NCBI GenBank assembly: GCA_050313995.1
Contig: JBNPMM010000007.1
Reading direction: 5' to 3' (one strand)
Source: JAUMWX01 sp023394215
Lineage (GTDB): Bacteria; Bacillota; Clostridia; Tissierellales; Peptoniphilaceae
DNA length: 64,000 nt
The notes under the pieces were generated by a model. It was not told where the DNA came from. It did no database searches and worked only from the letters and a program-made list of their open reading frames with translations. This document shows, in pieces, positions 16,674 through 27,240 of the stretch (its first letter is position 1; every line of letters starts with the position of its first letter). The position numbers were made by a program, and so were the translations under genes.

Positions 16674-19505
16674 ATGAGTTTAGATAAAATAGTAATAAAA
16701 AATGCAAAAGTTAATAACTTGAAAAATATAAGTTTGGAATTGCCAAGGGATAAGATGATAGTTTTTACAGGGCTTTCAGGGTCGGGAAAGTCATCTTTGG
16801 CATTCGATACTATTTATGCTGAGGGACAAAGAAGGTATGTAGAGTCCCTGTCATCATATGCAAGGCAATTTTTGGGACAGATGGATAAGCCGGATGTAGA
16901 ATCCATAGAAGGCTTGTCTCCTTCAATATCCATAGACCAAAAAACTACAAACAGAAATCCCAGATCTACAGTGGGTACGGTAACGGAAATATATGATTAT
17001 TTGAGACTTTTATTTGCTAAAGCAGGGACTCCCCACTGCCATATATGCGGCAAGGAGATAAAGGCCATGTCCATAGATCAAATGGTTGACAGGGTTATGG
17101 CTCTTGGAGATAGAACCAGATTTCTTATGCTGGCACCCCTTGTTGTAGAGAAGAAGGGAGAGCATAAAAAACTCTTTGAAAATATAAAAAAACAAGGCTA
17201 TGTCAGGGTTCTTGTTGACGGACAAAATTATGACTTATCCGAAGTGACGCCTGAGCTTGAAAAAAACAAAAAACATTCAATTTCCATAGTTGTTGACAGA
17301 ATTGTGGTAAAGGAAGGTATAGAATCAAGGATTACAGGTTCGCTTGAAACCTGCCTTAAACTATCTGACGGATTGGTAAATATCAGCGTTGTAGACGGAG
17401 AAAGTTTCCAAATGTCATCAAACCTTTCCTGTCCTGACGGACATATGTCTTTGGGAGAAATATCGCCGAGAATGTTTTCTTTTAATGCTCCTTATGGATC
17501 CTGTGAAGATTGTTCGGGTTTGGGTTATCATAGGAGGGTAGATCCGGACCTTATCATACCGGATAAGAGTCTGTCTCTGAATAAGGGAGCCATAAGACCC
17601 TATGAGAGTGCAAAAGAAGGGACTTATTATCATAAACTCTTAGAAGGTCTGGCAAATAGGCATAATTTTTCTATGGATGAGCCTTTGGAAAATGCTCCGA
17701 ATGAGTTAATTGATGAGATTTTATACGGTTCAACACAGCCTATGAAAATAAGATTTGACTCTCATTTTTCGGGCAACAAGGTAAATGATGTTGTCTGGGA
17801 AGGGGCTATAGAAAACATAAATAGAAGAATGGCATATACGACGGATGCTATGAGGGAAAGGCTTGAAGAGTTTGTATCGGAAGTTGAATGTTCAACCTGC
17901 CACGGCAAAAAGCTTAAACCGGAAATTTTGGCTGTCAGGGTTTCGGATAAAAATATTATAGAAATCACCGATATGGCAATAAGCGATGCATATGAGTGGA
18001 TAAACAGTATAGAACTTGATAAGGCTAAAAGTATCATAGCTGAGCCTATTGTTAAGGAAGTTAAGGCGAGATTTAAATTCCTTATAGATGTAGGTTTGGA
18101 TTATTTGAGTATGTCAAGGTCGGCATCAAGCTTATCGGGTGGGGAATCGCAAAGAATAAGACTTGCTACGCAAATAGGAGCCGGGCTTGTAGGAGTTTGC
18201 TATGTTTTGGACGAACCCTCAATCGGTCTTCACCAAAGGGACAATGAGAAGCTCATAAATTCTTTAAGAAATCTCACCGATTTGGGAAATACGCTTATCA
18301 TAGTAGAGCATGATGAGGATACTATGAAAATGGCTGATCATATAGTTGATATAGGTCCCGGAGCCGGAGTTCATGGCGGTAGAGTTGTTGCTCAGGGGAC
18401 TTATGAAGACATATTGGCTAATGAAGATTCGGTTACCGGACAGTATTTGTCAAGGAGAAAGTTTATACCGGTACCTGAAAAGAGAAGGGTTAGTAAGGAT
18501 TTTATAGAGATTTTCGGAGCGAGAGAAAATAATCTTAAAAATATAGATGTTAAAATACCTTTAGGAGTCTTAACCCTTATAACAGGAGTTTCTGGATCAG
18601 GAAAGTCTTCGCTTATAAACCAAACTCTCTATAACGGGCTTATGAAGAAATTGCATAAATCGAGGGTTAAGGTTGGAGACCATGACAGGATTGAAGGAAT
18701 AGAAAAGATTGATAAGGTTATTGAAATAGACCAAAGTCCTATAGGCAGGACACCCCGTTCAAATCCTGCAACATATACAAAAACTTTTGATTTGATAAGA
18801 GATGTATTTGCCATGACAAATGAAGCCAAGATAAGGGGATATAACAAGGGCAGGTTTTCCTTCAATGTTAAGGGCGGCAGGTGTGAAAATTGTTCCGGTG
18901 ACGGTGTGATAAAGGTAGAAATGCACTTTTTGCCCGATGTTTATGTACCTTGCGATGTATGCGGAGGTAAGAGGTATAACAGGGAAACTCTTGAAGTAAA
19001 GTATAAGGATAAGAGTATATATGATGTTCTTGAAATGACGGTTGACGACGGGGTGGAATTTTTCAAAAATCATGAAGCCATCAGAAGAAAGCTTGAAACC
19101 CTTAGGGATGTAGGCTTGGGTTATATAAAGATAGGTCAGGCATCTACCGAACTTTCAGGCGGGGAGGCCCAAAGGGTTAAGCTTGCGGCTGAGCTTTCCA
19201 AGCGTTCTACCGGTAAGACCATATATGTTTTAGATGAGCCTACAACGGGGCTTCATACAGCTGACATCCATAAGCTTATAAAGGTTTTGAATCAATTGGT
19301 GGATGCCGGAAATACGGTTGTTGTTATAGAACACAATCTTGATGTTATAAAAGTTGCTGATCATATTATAGATCTTGGACCCGAGGGAGGATTTAGGGGA
19401 GGACAGATAGTTGCCCAGGGAAACCCCGAAGAAATAGTTAAGGTTAAAGAATCCCATACAGGGAGATTTTTAAAAGCGTATTTGGAAGAAGCTAAAAGTA
19501 AATAG
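16674..19505 (+). CDS. uvrA: Excinuclease ABC subunit A
   Basis: 943 residues, full length. UvrA is a dimeric ABC-type ATPase that scans DNA for bulky lesions. It has two ATP-binding halves: Walker A GLSGSGKSS near residue 33 and GVSGSGKSS near residue 642, with signatures LSGGESQR and LSGGEAQR and two DEP Walker B motifs. The zinc-binding cysteine clusters are present (CHICG, CSTCHG, CENCSGDG with CDVCGG). It is co-transcribed with uvrB and ends in a terminator before the rpoB promoter. Confidence 0.97.
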   Translation: MSLDKIVIKNAKVNNLKNISLELPRDKMIVFTGLSGSGKSSLAFDTIYAEGQRRYVESLSSYARQFLGQMDKPDVESIEGLSPSISIDQKTTNRNPRSTVGTVTEIYDYLRLLFAKAGTPHCHICGKEIKAMSIDQMVDRVMALGDRTRFLMLAPLVVEKKGEHKKLFENIKKQGYVRVLVDGQNYDLSEVTPELEKNKKHSISIVVDRIVVKEGIESRITGSLETCLKLSDGLVNISVVDGESFQMSSNLSCPDGHMSLGEISPRMFSFNAPYGSCEDCSGLGYHRRVDPDLIIPDKSLSLNKGAIRPYESAKEGTYYHKLLEGLANRHNFSMDEPLENAPNELIDEILYGSTQPMKIRFDSHFSGNKVNDVVWEGAIENINRRMAYTTDAMRERLEEFVSEVECSTCHGKKLKPEILAVRVSDKNIIEITDMAISDAYEWINSIELDKAKSIIAEPIVKEVKARFKFLIDVGLDYLSMSRSASSLSGGESQRIRLATQIGAGLVGVCYVLDEPSIGLHQRDNEKLINSLRNLTDLGNTLIIVEHDEDTMKMADHIVDIGPGAGVHGGRVVAQGTYEDILANEDSVTGQYLSRRKFIPVPEKRRVSKDFIEIFGARENNLKNIDVKIPLGVLTLITGVSGSGKSSLINQTLYNGLMKKLHKSRVKVGDHDRIEGIEKIDKVIEIDQSPIGRTPRSNPATYTKTFDLIRDVFAMTNEAKIRGYNKGRFSFNVKGGRCENCSGDGVIKVEMHFLPDVYVPCDVCGGKRYNRETLEVKYKDKSIYDVLEMTVDDGVEFFKNHEAIRRKLETLRDVGLGYIKIGQASTELSGGEAQRVKLAAELSKRSTGKTIYVLDEPTTGLHTADIHKLIKVLNQLVDAGNTVVVIEHNLDVIKVADHIIDLGPEGGFRGGQIVAQGNPEEIVKVKESHTGRFLKAYLEEAKSK

Positions 19506-19510
19506 AAATA

Positions 19511-19557
19511 AGATCCGAAAAATTACTTGCTTGCTGAGTAGTTCTTCGGATTTTTAA
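19511..19557 (+). terminator. Rho-independent terminator after uvrA
   Basis: Paired arms atccgaa (19513-19519) and ttcggat (19545-19551), extended inward by partial pairing of attact with agtagt, are followed by TTTTT. Confidence 0.8.
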
Positions 19558-19623
19558 TTGTTAAATTTATTTAATTAAAAATAATTAATTTTCTAAAAAA
19601 ATTTGCAAAGAACTTTTATAATA

Positions 19624-19653
19624 TTGACTCTAAGAGTTAGATTATGTTAATAT
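19624..19653 (+). promoter_or_regulatory. Probable rpoBC promoter
   Basis: TTGACT (19624-19629), an 18-bp spacer and TAATAT (19648-19653) lie about 115 bases before rpoB. A separate TATAAT at 19617-19622 has no good -35. The transcript would have a leader of about 110 bases in which I see no strong hairpin. Confidence 0.55.
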
Positions 19654-19768
19654 AATCAAATACTAAAGTATAAATGATAATGGGTTTTTATGCTAATTTT
19701 TCATTTAGTTAATCTTTTAGGCGCTTATTTAGTCACTATTTGTATAGAGAAAAAGGGGTGGAAAAATT

Positions 19769-22700
19769 ATGAACAATCATACTCAAATGTATGGTATTAG
19801 AGAAAGAGAAAGTTTTTCAAGATTTCCAGAAGTTTTGCAACTGCCTAATTTATTGGATATTCAAAAGGGCAGCTATGCATGGTTTACAAAGGATGGTTTG
19901 AAGGAGGTATTTGACGATATTTCTCCTATTGTCGATCATTCCGGTAATATTTTGCTTCAATTTGAAGATTTTTATTTCGATAACGAGCTAAAATATTCAG
20001 AGCAGGAAGCTAAGGAAAGGGATGCAAACTATGCTAAATCCTTAAAAGTTAAGGTAAGACTTATTATATTGGAAAACGGAAAACCTAAAGAAATTAAGGA
20101 ACAAGAAGTTTTCATGGGAGATTTCCCTCTAATGACTAAAAACGGAACCTTTATTATAAACGGGGCGGAAAGGGTTATTGTAAGCCAGTTGGTGCGTTCT
20201 CCCGGTGTTTATTATAGTGAAGATTTCGATAAAACAGGAAAGAGGATGGTATCTTCTACTGTTATACCTAATCGTGGAGCCTGGTTGGAATATGATACAG
20301 ATGCAGCGGGGGCTATTACAGTAAGAATAGACAGAACAAGAAAATTACCTGCAACAACATTGATTAGGGCCCTATTATTGGAGTCGGATGAAGAGATACT
20401 TGAGATGTTCGGAGAGTCTGTTGCCTTGAAAAACACCCTTGAAAAAGAGGTATCGACTAACAGTACGGAAGCCCTTATAGAAATATACAAAAAGTTGAAA
20501 CCGGGAGATCCGGCTTCCAGAGATGCAGCTGAGCCTTTAATCTACAACTTGTTTTTTGATGCAAGGAGATATGATTTGGCAAAGGCCGGAAGATACAAAT
20601 TTAATAAAAAATTAGCGCTTAGAAACAGAATTGCAGACAGGTACGCATGTAGTGATGTGATATCTGAAGATGGAGAAATCTTAGCAAATAAGGGAGACCT
20701 TATAAGCCTTGATATGGCTATAGCTTTTGAAAATGCAGGGGTTAATTCGGTAGATGTTTCCTTAAGTCCCGAACTTACAAATCCGGTAAGGGTAATAGGA
20801 AACCATTTTGTCGACCTTGATTCTTTCCAAGAGTTAAAGGGTTTGGATCTTGAAGATATAGCCTTATCTGAAAAGGTATTTTATCCTGAAATGAGAAAGC
20901 TTATAGACAATTTCACCGAAGATATGTCGGATAAGGACAAGGTAAAGGCTATCAGGGCTAAAAAGGATATTCTTGCACCTAAGCATATTACGGTTGAAGA
21001 TATAGTGGCAAGTTTTTCATATCAACTAAATCTTTATGATGAAATAGGTTTTGTAGATGATATAGATCATTTGGGAAACAGAAGGGTCAGAGGAGTAGGT
21101 GAATTGCTTCAAAATCAATTCAGAATAGGGCTTTCAAGAATGGAAAGAACCGTTCGTGAAAGAATGACTACTACAGATCAGGAAATGTTGACACCTCAAA
21201 GCTTGCTTAACATAAGACCTGTTACGGCGGCTATGAAAGAATTTTTCGGTTCTTCTCAGTTATCACAATTTATGGATCAAACAAATCCTATGTCTGAGCT
21301 AACCCATAAGAGAAGGCTATCAGCTTTAGGACCGGGGGGTCTATCAAGAGACAGGGCTGGTTATGAAGTAAGAGACGTCCACGATTCCCATTACGGAAGA
21401 GTTTGTCCTATAGAAACTCCGGAAGGTCCGAATATAGGTTTGATTACATCTTTGACAACTTATGGAAGGATAAATAAGTACGGTTTTATTGAAACACCTT
21501 ACAGGAGGGTTGAAGTAGGTACAGGTAGGGTAACAGACAAAATCGATTATCTTACAGCTGATGAAGAAGATAAATATATTAAGGCTCAAGCCAATGAAGT
21601 TCTTGATGAAAACGGAGTGTTTGTTAACGACAGGGTTTCAGGTAGAGGTATTGACGGGGTAAATGATATTTATCCTAAGGAAGAGATAGAGTACATGGAC
21701 GTATCGCCTCAACAGATAGTATCTGTAGGTGCTGCTATGATACCTTTCCTTGAAAATGACGATGCTACCAGAGCTCTGATGGGGGCGAACATGCAAAGAC
21801 AGGCAGTGCCTCTATTAAAAGCGGAAGCTCCAATTATCGGTACAGGTATAGAGTATAGGGCTGCAAAGGATTCAGGCGTAGTTATAGTTGCTGAAAATTC
21901 CGGAAGGGTAGTTTACGTAGGTGACAGCAAGATAAAGATAGAAAAAGACGAGCCGGATGAAAATGGAAAGTATGACGTTTATGAAGTCTTGAAGTTTAAG
22001 AGGGCAAATCAAGGTACAACTATTAATCAAAGGCCTATAGTGAGGGTAAACCAACATGTTAAAGCCGGAGACATCATAGCTGACGGACCTTCAACAGAAA
22101 GAGGAGAGTTGGCGCTTGGTAAAAACATTCTTATAGCCTTCATGACTTGGGAAGGATACAACTACGAAGATGCCATGCTTTTAAATGAAAAATTGGTAAT
22201 AGATGATGTTTTGACATCAGTTCACATAGAAGAACATAATGCTGAAGCCAGAGAAACCAAGCTTGGACCTGAGGATATCACAAGGGATATACCGAGTGTA
22301 AGTGATGAAATGAGAAAGGATCTTGATGAAAATGGTATTATCAGGATTGGAGCTGAAGTTAAGGCGGGAGATATACTTGTAGGAAAGGTAACACCTAAGG
22401 GTGAGACTGAGTTATCGCCTGAAGAAAGGCTTCTTAGGGCAATATTTGGTGAAAAGGCAAGAGAAGTAAGAGATACATCCCTAAGGGTTCCTCACGGGGA
22501 AGCAGGGGTTGTAGTTGATGTGAAGACTTATTCAAGAGAAAATGGAGATGAACTGTCTCCGGGCATCAGCAAGGTTATAAGAGTATATATAGCTACCAAG
22601 AGAAAGATATCGGTAGGGGATAAGATGTGCGGTCGTCATGGAAATAAGGGGGTAGTTTCAAGAATACTTCCGGTTGAAGATATGCCGTTCTTACCTAACG

Positions 22701-23506
22701 GAGATCCTGTACAAATAGTTTTAAATCCTCTTGGGGTGCCTTCACGTATGAACCTTGGACAGGTACTTGAAGTTCATTTGGGCTTGGCTGCCAAAAAGCT
22801 TGGCTGGCATGTTGCAACTCCTGTATTTGACGGGGCAAGTGATAAGGATATAGAAGAAGCTTTGGAAAGAGCCGGATATAATAAGACCGGTAAAATAAGT
22901 TTGAGAGATGGTAGAACGGGTGAAAACTTCGGAAACGATGTAACTGTAGGATATATGTATATGTTAAAACTTCACCATTTGGTTGATGAAAAGATACATG
23001 CCAGATCTACAGGTCCTTATTCTTTGGTAACACAACAACCTTTGGGAGGAAAAGCCCAATTCGGTGGACAAAGATTCGGGGAAATGGAAGTTTGGGCGCT
23101 TGAAGCCTACGGAGCGGCTCATACCCTACAGGAAATGCTGACTGTTAAATCCGATGACATTTCGGGAAGGGTAAAGACTTATGAGGCTATAGTTAAGGGA
23201 GAAAATATTCCGCAACCGGGAATACCTGAATCATTTAAGGTTTTAACTAAGGAATTGCAATCCTTGGCCTTGGATGTAAAATTGTTGGATCAAGACGGAC
23301 AGGAAGTTGTATTTGTTGAAGATCCTGACGAACACGATGATTATTCTCAAATCGAGAAGATGGTAATCGGCGAAGAGGAATATACTGAAAGATCATTTAT
23401 ACAAAATAAGGAAGAAGACGAATCTGAAGGCGGCGAGGACGAGTTTGAAGATGAAGAATTCTATGAAGAAGATGGTTTTTCAATTACAGAACTGGACGAA
23501 GAATAA
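19769..23506 (+). CDS. rpoB: RNA polymerase beta subunit
   Basis: 1245 residues. Forms the catalytic centre of RNA polymerase with RpoC. The rifampicin pocket (SSQLSQFMDQTNPMSELTHK, followed by RRLSALGPGG) has the wild-type Asp, His and Ser at the positions where resistance mutations usually fall. The C-terminus is an unusually acidic tail of about 45 residues (many Glu and Asp), a feature of several Firmicutes. The start has a ggggtgg ribosome site. It comes after uvrA with no rplJ-rplL genes in front, unlike the usual rplKAJL-rpoBC order, and has its own promoter. rpoC follows after 26 bases. Confidence 0.97.
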   Translation: MNNHTQMYGIRERESFSRFPEVLQLPNLLDIQKGSYAWFTKDGLKEVFDDISPIVDHSGNILLQFEDFYFDNELKYSEQEAKERDANYAKSLKVKVRLIILENGKPKEIKEQEVFMGDFPLMTKNGTFIINGAERVIVSQLVRSPGVYYSEDFDKTGKRMVSSTVIPNRGAWLEYDTDAAGAITVRIDRTRKLPATTLIRALLLESDEEILEMFGESVALKNTLEKEVSTNSTEALIEIYKKLKPGDPASRDAAEPLIYNLFFDARRYDLAKAGRYKFNKKLALRNRIADRYACSDVISEDGEILANKGDLISLDMAIAFENAGVNSVDVSLSPELTNPVRVIGNHFVDLDSFQELKGLDLEDIALSEKVFYPEMRKLIDNFTEDMSDKDKVKAIRAKKDILAPKHITVEDIVASFSYQLNLYDEIGFVDDIDHLGNRRVRGVGELLQNQFRIGLSRMERTVRERMTTTDQEMLTPQSLLNIRPVTAAMKEFFGSSQLSQFMDQTNPMSELTHKRRLSALGPGGLSRDRAGYEVRDVHDSHYGRVCPIETPEGPNIGLITSLTTYGRINKYGFIETPYRRVEVGTGRVTDKIDYLTADEEDKYIKAQANEVLDENGVFVNDRVSGRGIDGVNDIYPKEEIEYMDVSPQQIVSVGAAMIPFLENDDATRALMGANMQRQAVPLLKAEAPIIGTGIEYRAAKDSGVVIVAENSGRVVYVGDSKIKIEKDEPDENGKYDVYEVLKFKRANQGTTINQRPIVRVNQHVKAGDIIADGPSTERGELALGKNILIAFMTWEGYNYEDAMLLNEKLVIDDVLTSVHIEEHNAEARETKLGPEDITRDIPSVSDEMRKDLDENGIIRIGAEVKAGDILVGKVTPKGETELSPEERLLRAIFGEKAREVRDTSLRVPHGEAGVVVDVKTYSRENGDELSPGISKVIRVYIATKRKISVGDKMCGRHGNKGVVSRILPVEDMPFLPNGDPVQIVLNPLGVPSRMNLGQVLEVHLGLAAKKLGWHVATPVFDGASDKDIEEALERAGYNKTGKISLRDGRTGENFGNDVTVGYMYMLKLHHLVDEKIHARSTGPYSLVTQQPLGGKAQFGGQRFGEMEVWALEAYGAAHTLQEMLTVKSDDISGRVKTYEAIVKGENIPQPGIPESFKVLTKELQSLALDVKLLDQDGQEVVFVEDPDEHDDYSQIEKMVIGEEEYTERSFIQNKEEDESEGGEDEFEDEEFYEEDGFSITELDEE

Positions 23507-23532
23507 GTTTTAGTTATAGAAAGGAGTGCTTC

Positions 23533-26500
23533 TTGAAAGAGATGACAAATTTTGAAGCAATGCAAATAGGGCTTGCCTCTCCCGAGATGATGAGGAGTTG
23601 GTCAAGAGGAGAAGTAAAAAAACCTGAAACAATTAACTATAGAACACTAAAACCTGAGAAAGAAGGGCTTTTCTGTGAAAAAATATTTGGACCTACCAAG
23701 GATTACGAATGTAATTGCGGTAAGTACAAGAGAATTAGATATAAGGGCGTAATCTGTGAAAAGTGCGGAGTTGAAGTTACTAAAGCCAAGGTTCGTAGGG
23801 AAAGAATGGGGCATATTGAATTAGCAACACCTGTTTCACATATTTGGTACTTTAAGGGAATTCCTTCAAGAATGGGACTTATACTTGATATGAGTCCTAA
23901 GTCTCTTGAAAAAGTCCTATATTTTGCGAATTATGTAGTAACAGATCCCGGCGAAGCTCAAGAATTGGCTTATAAGCAAATTCTTACAGAAACGGAATAC
24001 AATAAATATTATGATGAATATGACGGGGAGTTTGAAGCTCTTATGGGGGCTGAGGCCATACAAAAACTTTTGGCGGAAGTTGACCTGGAAAAAACTCTTC
24101 ATGAATTAAACGAAGAATTGGAAACTGCAAGCGGCCAAAAGAGGACGAAACTTTATAAGAGAATTGAGGTTATGGAATCATTCCTTCAATCAGGCAATAA
24201 GCCTGAATGGATGTGCCTTGAAGTTTTACCGGTAATTCCTCCGGATTTAAGACCTATGGTTCAGCTTGAAGGTGGCAGATTTGCAACATCTGATTTAAAT
24301 GATCTTTATAGAAGGGTTATAAATAGAAATAACAGATTAAAGAGGCTTCTTGATATCGGAGCTCCCGATATTATAGTAAGAAATGAAAAGAGAATGCTTC
24401 AGGAAGCTGTAGATGCCTTGATCGACAACGGTAGAAGAGGCAAGCCGGTAACCGGAGCTTCAAATAGACCTTTAAAATCTTTATCAGATATGTTAAAGGG
24501 AAAGACAGGTAGATTCAGACAAAACTTGCTTGGTAAGAGAGTTGACTATTCCGGAAGATCCGTAATAGTAGTAGGACCTGAACTTAAATTCTACCAATGC
24601 GGTCTGCCTAAGGATATGGCACTTGAATTGTTCAAGCCTTTCATAATGGAAAAGCTTGTTAAAAATGATGATGCCCATAACATAAGGTCCGCAAAGAAAC
24701 TTATAGACAGGAAAAAGCAGGTTGTATGGGGGGCTTTGGAAGAAGTAATCAAGGATCACCCTGTATTGCTTAACCGTGCTCCTACCCTACACAGGCTTGG
24801 TATACAGGCATTTGAACCGGTATTGGTTGAAGGTAAGGCTATAAAGCTTCATCCTCTTGTATGTACAGCCTATAACGCCGATTTTGACGGGGACCAAATG
24901 GCTGTCCATGTACCTTTGTCGGCTGAAGCTCAAGCGGAAGCAAGACTTCTTATGATGTCAACAAACAATATACTTGCACCGAAGGATGGAAAACCTATAA
25001 CCACTCCTACACAGGATATGGTTTTGGGAGCTTATTATTTGACAAGTGAATTTACATCTGAAGATACGGATTTTGTTTTTGAAGATTATGATGAAATGAT
25101 TAAGGCCTTGGAAAATAAGAGGATTAATCTGCATTCAAGAGTATCTGTGCGTGTTAAATTGGATGAAAAAGACCATGGTAAGATTATAAAGTCTACAGTG
25201 GGAAGATTTATCTTCAACTCAGGCATACCTCAAGATTTGGGTTATGTAAACAGAAATAAGGATAAGTATTCTTTAGAAATAGACAGCTTGATGGATTCTA
25301 AATCCTTGGGCAAGTTGGTTGAAAAATGCTTTATAAAGCATGGAAATATAAGAACCGCGAGACTTCTTGATTATATCAAGGCTACAGGATATAAGTATTC
25401 AACTTTGGCTGCTATATCAATATCAATGTCCGATGTAACCGTTCCTGAAGCAAAGAAGGAAATTATTAAGGAAGCTGAAGAAAAGGTATTTGAAATAGAA
25501 GAATATACAAATATGGGGCTATATACAGAGTCTGAAAGATACAATCAAGTAATAAAGACTTGGACAAAGGCTACAGATGACATAGCTAAGGAGCTTATTG
25601 CCAACTTATCTGAAACAAATTCAATTGCCATAATGGCGAATTCCGGAGCCAGAGGTTCCATCAGGCAAATAAGACAGCTTGGAGGTATGCGTGGGCTTAT
25701 GGCATCAACTACCGGAGAAACCATAGAAATCCCGGTAAAGGCCAATTTCCGTGAAGGACTTTCAGTACAAGAGTTCTTTATCTCAACCCACGGTTCAAGA
25801 AAGGGACTTTCAGATACAGCCTTGAGAACAGCCGATTCAGGTTACTTGACAAGAAGACTTGTAGACGTATCCCAGGATGTAATAGTAAGGGAAGATGATT
25901 GTGGAACCGATTCATATATAACAGTTAGGGAAATCAGGGAAGGCAAGGAACTTATCGAATCCCTTGATTCAAGAATAATAGGAAGAACTTCATTTGAAGA
26001 TATATTAAACCCTGTTACGGGAGAAATAATTGTTCATAAGAATGAAATAATCAATGAGCATATGGCTCATGAAATAACTAAGGAACATATACTTGAAAGT
26101 TTTGACGGAAGCAAGGAAGTTAAGCTTATAACTGAAGTTAAGGTAAGGTCTTCTCTTGAATGTAAGGCTGAACACGGAGTATGTTCTAAGTGTTACGGAA
26201 GAAACCTTGCAACAGGAAAATCTGCCAATATAGGAGAGGCAGTAGGTATTATAGCCGCTCAATCAATCGGGGAACCGGGTACTCAGCTTACAATGAGAAC
26301 CTTCCACTCAGGTGGGGTTGCCGGAGCCGGAGCTATCACACAGGGTCTTCCGAGAGTTGAGGAGTTGTTTGAAGCCCGTAGACCTAAGGGACAGGCAATT
26401 ATATCAAAGAGTGACGGTATTGTTGTTTTTGAAGAAGTTAACGGCAGAACTGAAGTTTATATAGATAACGGTGAAGAGAAAGTTAAATATCCTATACCTT

Positions 26501-27090
26501 TTAATATAAAACCTATAGTAAGCGACGGCGACCATGTTAAAAAGGGAGATAAGATTACCGAAGGTTCAATAAATCCGCATGAATACCTTGAATTATTGGG
26601 AACATTGGCTGTTCAGGATTATATCATTAAGGAAGTTCAAAAAGTATATAGACTTCAAGGTGTAGATATAGATGATAAGCATATAGAAATTATCATTAAG
26701 CAAATGCTTCAAAAGGTGAATGTGACGGATGCGGGAGATACACATCTTTTAGCTGGAACTATGGTAAACAGAAGAAGTGTTGAAAATGAAAATGCAAAAA
26801 TGAGAGCAGAAGGTAAGAGAGAAGCTCAGTATGAACATATTTTACTTGGTATAACCAAGGCAAGTATAGCTTCGGATTCCTTCCTTTCAGCAGCATCATT
26901 CCAAGAAACAACAAGAGTATTGACAGATGCTTCTATTAAAGCAAAGAAAGATGACTTGATAGGCTTAAAAGAAAACATAATTATAGGTAAGTTGATACCG
27001 GCAGGAACCGGAATCAGACAATATGTTGATGTAAAAGTTAAGCCGGCAGGTCAAGAAGAAAATATTGAAGCTGAAGAGAGTGTAAACTGA
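23533..27090 (+). CDS. rpoC: RNA polymerase beta' subunit
   Basis: 1185 residues. Carries the magnesium-binding active site NADFDGDQM (about residue 453), the N-terminal zinc-binding cluster (CNCGKYK with CEKCGVE), and the C-terminal cysteine cluster (CKAEHGVCSKCYG). The start is a TTG at 23533, chosen because the aaggag ribosome site (23521-23526) is 6 bases away; an ATG three codons later would be 15 bases away. It is co-transcribed with rpoB. No terminator is obvious after it, so some transcripts may run on into rpsL, which also has a strong promoter of its own. Confidence 0.97.
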   Translation: MKEMTNFEAMQIGLASPEMMRSWSRGEVKKPETINYRTLKPEKEGLFCEKIFGPTKDYECNCGKYKRIRYKGVICEKCGVEVTKAKVRRERMGHIELATPVSHIWYFKGIPSRMGLILDMSPKSLEKVLYFANYVVTDPGEAQELAYKQILTETEYNKYYDEYDGEFEALMGAEAIQKLLAEVDLEKTLHELNEELETASGQKRTKLYKRIEVMESFLQSGNKPEWMCLEVLPVIPPDLRPMVQLEGGRFATSDLNDLYRRVINRNNRLKRLLDIGAPDIIVRNEKRMLQEAVDALIDNGRRGKPVTGASNRPLKSLSDMLKGKTGRFRQNLLGKRVDYSGRSVIVVGPELKFYQCGLPKDMALELFKPFIMEKLVKNDDAHNIRSAKKLIDRKKQVVWGALEEVIKDHPVLLNRAPTLHRLGIQAFEPVLVEGKAIKLHPLVCTAYNADFDGDQMAVHVPLSAEAQAEARLLMMSTNNILAPKDGKPITTPTQDMVLGAYYLTSEFTSEDTDFVFEDYDEMIKALENKRINLHSRVSVRVKLDEKDHGKIIKSTVGRFIFNSGIPQDLGYVNRNKDKYSLEIDSLMDSKSLGKLVEKCFIKHGNIRTARLLDYIKATGYKYSTLAAISISMSDVTVPEAKKEIIKEAEEKVFEIEEYTNMGLYTESERYNQVIKTWTKATDDIAKELIANLSETNSIAIMANSGARGSIRQIRQLGGMRGLMASTTGETIEIPVKANFREGLSVQEFFISTHGSRKGLSDTALRTADSGYLTRRLVDVSQDVIVREDDCGTDSYITVREIREGKELIESLDSRIIGRTSFEDILNPVTGEIIVHKNEIINEHMAHEITKEHILESFDGSKEVKLITEVKVRSSLECKAEHGVCSKCYGRNLATGKSANIGEAVGIIAAQSIGEPGTQLTMRTFHSGGVAGAGAITQGLPRVEELFEARRPKGQAIISKSDGIVVFEEVNGRTEVYIDNGEEKVKYPIPFNIKPIVSDGDHVKKGDKITEGSINPHEYLELLGTLAVQDYIIKEVQKVYRLQGVDIDDKHIEIIIKQMLQKVNVTDAGDTHLLAGTMVNRRSVENENAKMRAEGKREAQYEHILLGITKASIASDSFLSAASFQETTRVLTDASIKAKKDDLIGLKENIIIGKLIPAGTGIRQYVDVKVKPAGQEENIEAEESVN

Positions 27091-27119
27091 TTAAAAAGCT
27101 TGTAAATGCTATCAATTAG

Positions 27120-27148
27120 TTGACATAAAAAAATACTGATGATAGAAT
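27120..27148 (+). promoter_or_regulatory. Strong sigma-A promoter of the rpsL-rpsG-fusA-tuf operon
   Basis: A perfect TTGACA (27120-27125), a 17-bp spacer and TAGAAT (27143-27148). The start site should fall at about 27155, just where the leader hairpin begins. Confidence 0.8.
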
Positions 27149-27155
27149 TATATAG

Positions 27156-27192
27156 GTTAGGTTAATGGGTGAGTTATGCCCATTAACCTAAC
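27156..27192 (+). promoter_or_regulatory. 5'-terminal hairpin of the rpsL operon mRNA
   Basis: A perfect 14-bp stem: GTTAGGTTAATGGG (27156-27169) with CCCATTAACCTAAC (27179-27192) and a 9-base loop. No T tract follows, so it is not a simple terminator. It would form the very 5' end of the transcript and could stabilise the mRNA or serve as a control site. Confidence 0.7.
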
Positions 27193-27240
27193 ATTAACAT
27201 TTTATGTTGATGTGTAAATTTAAACAGAAGGAGGTGCGAT

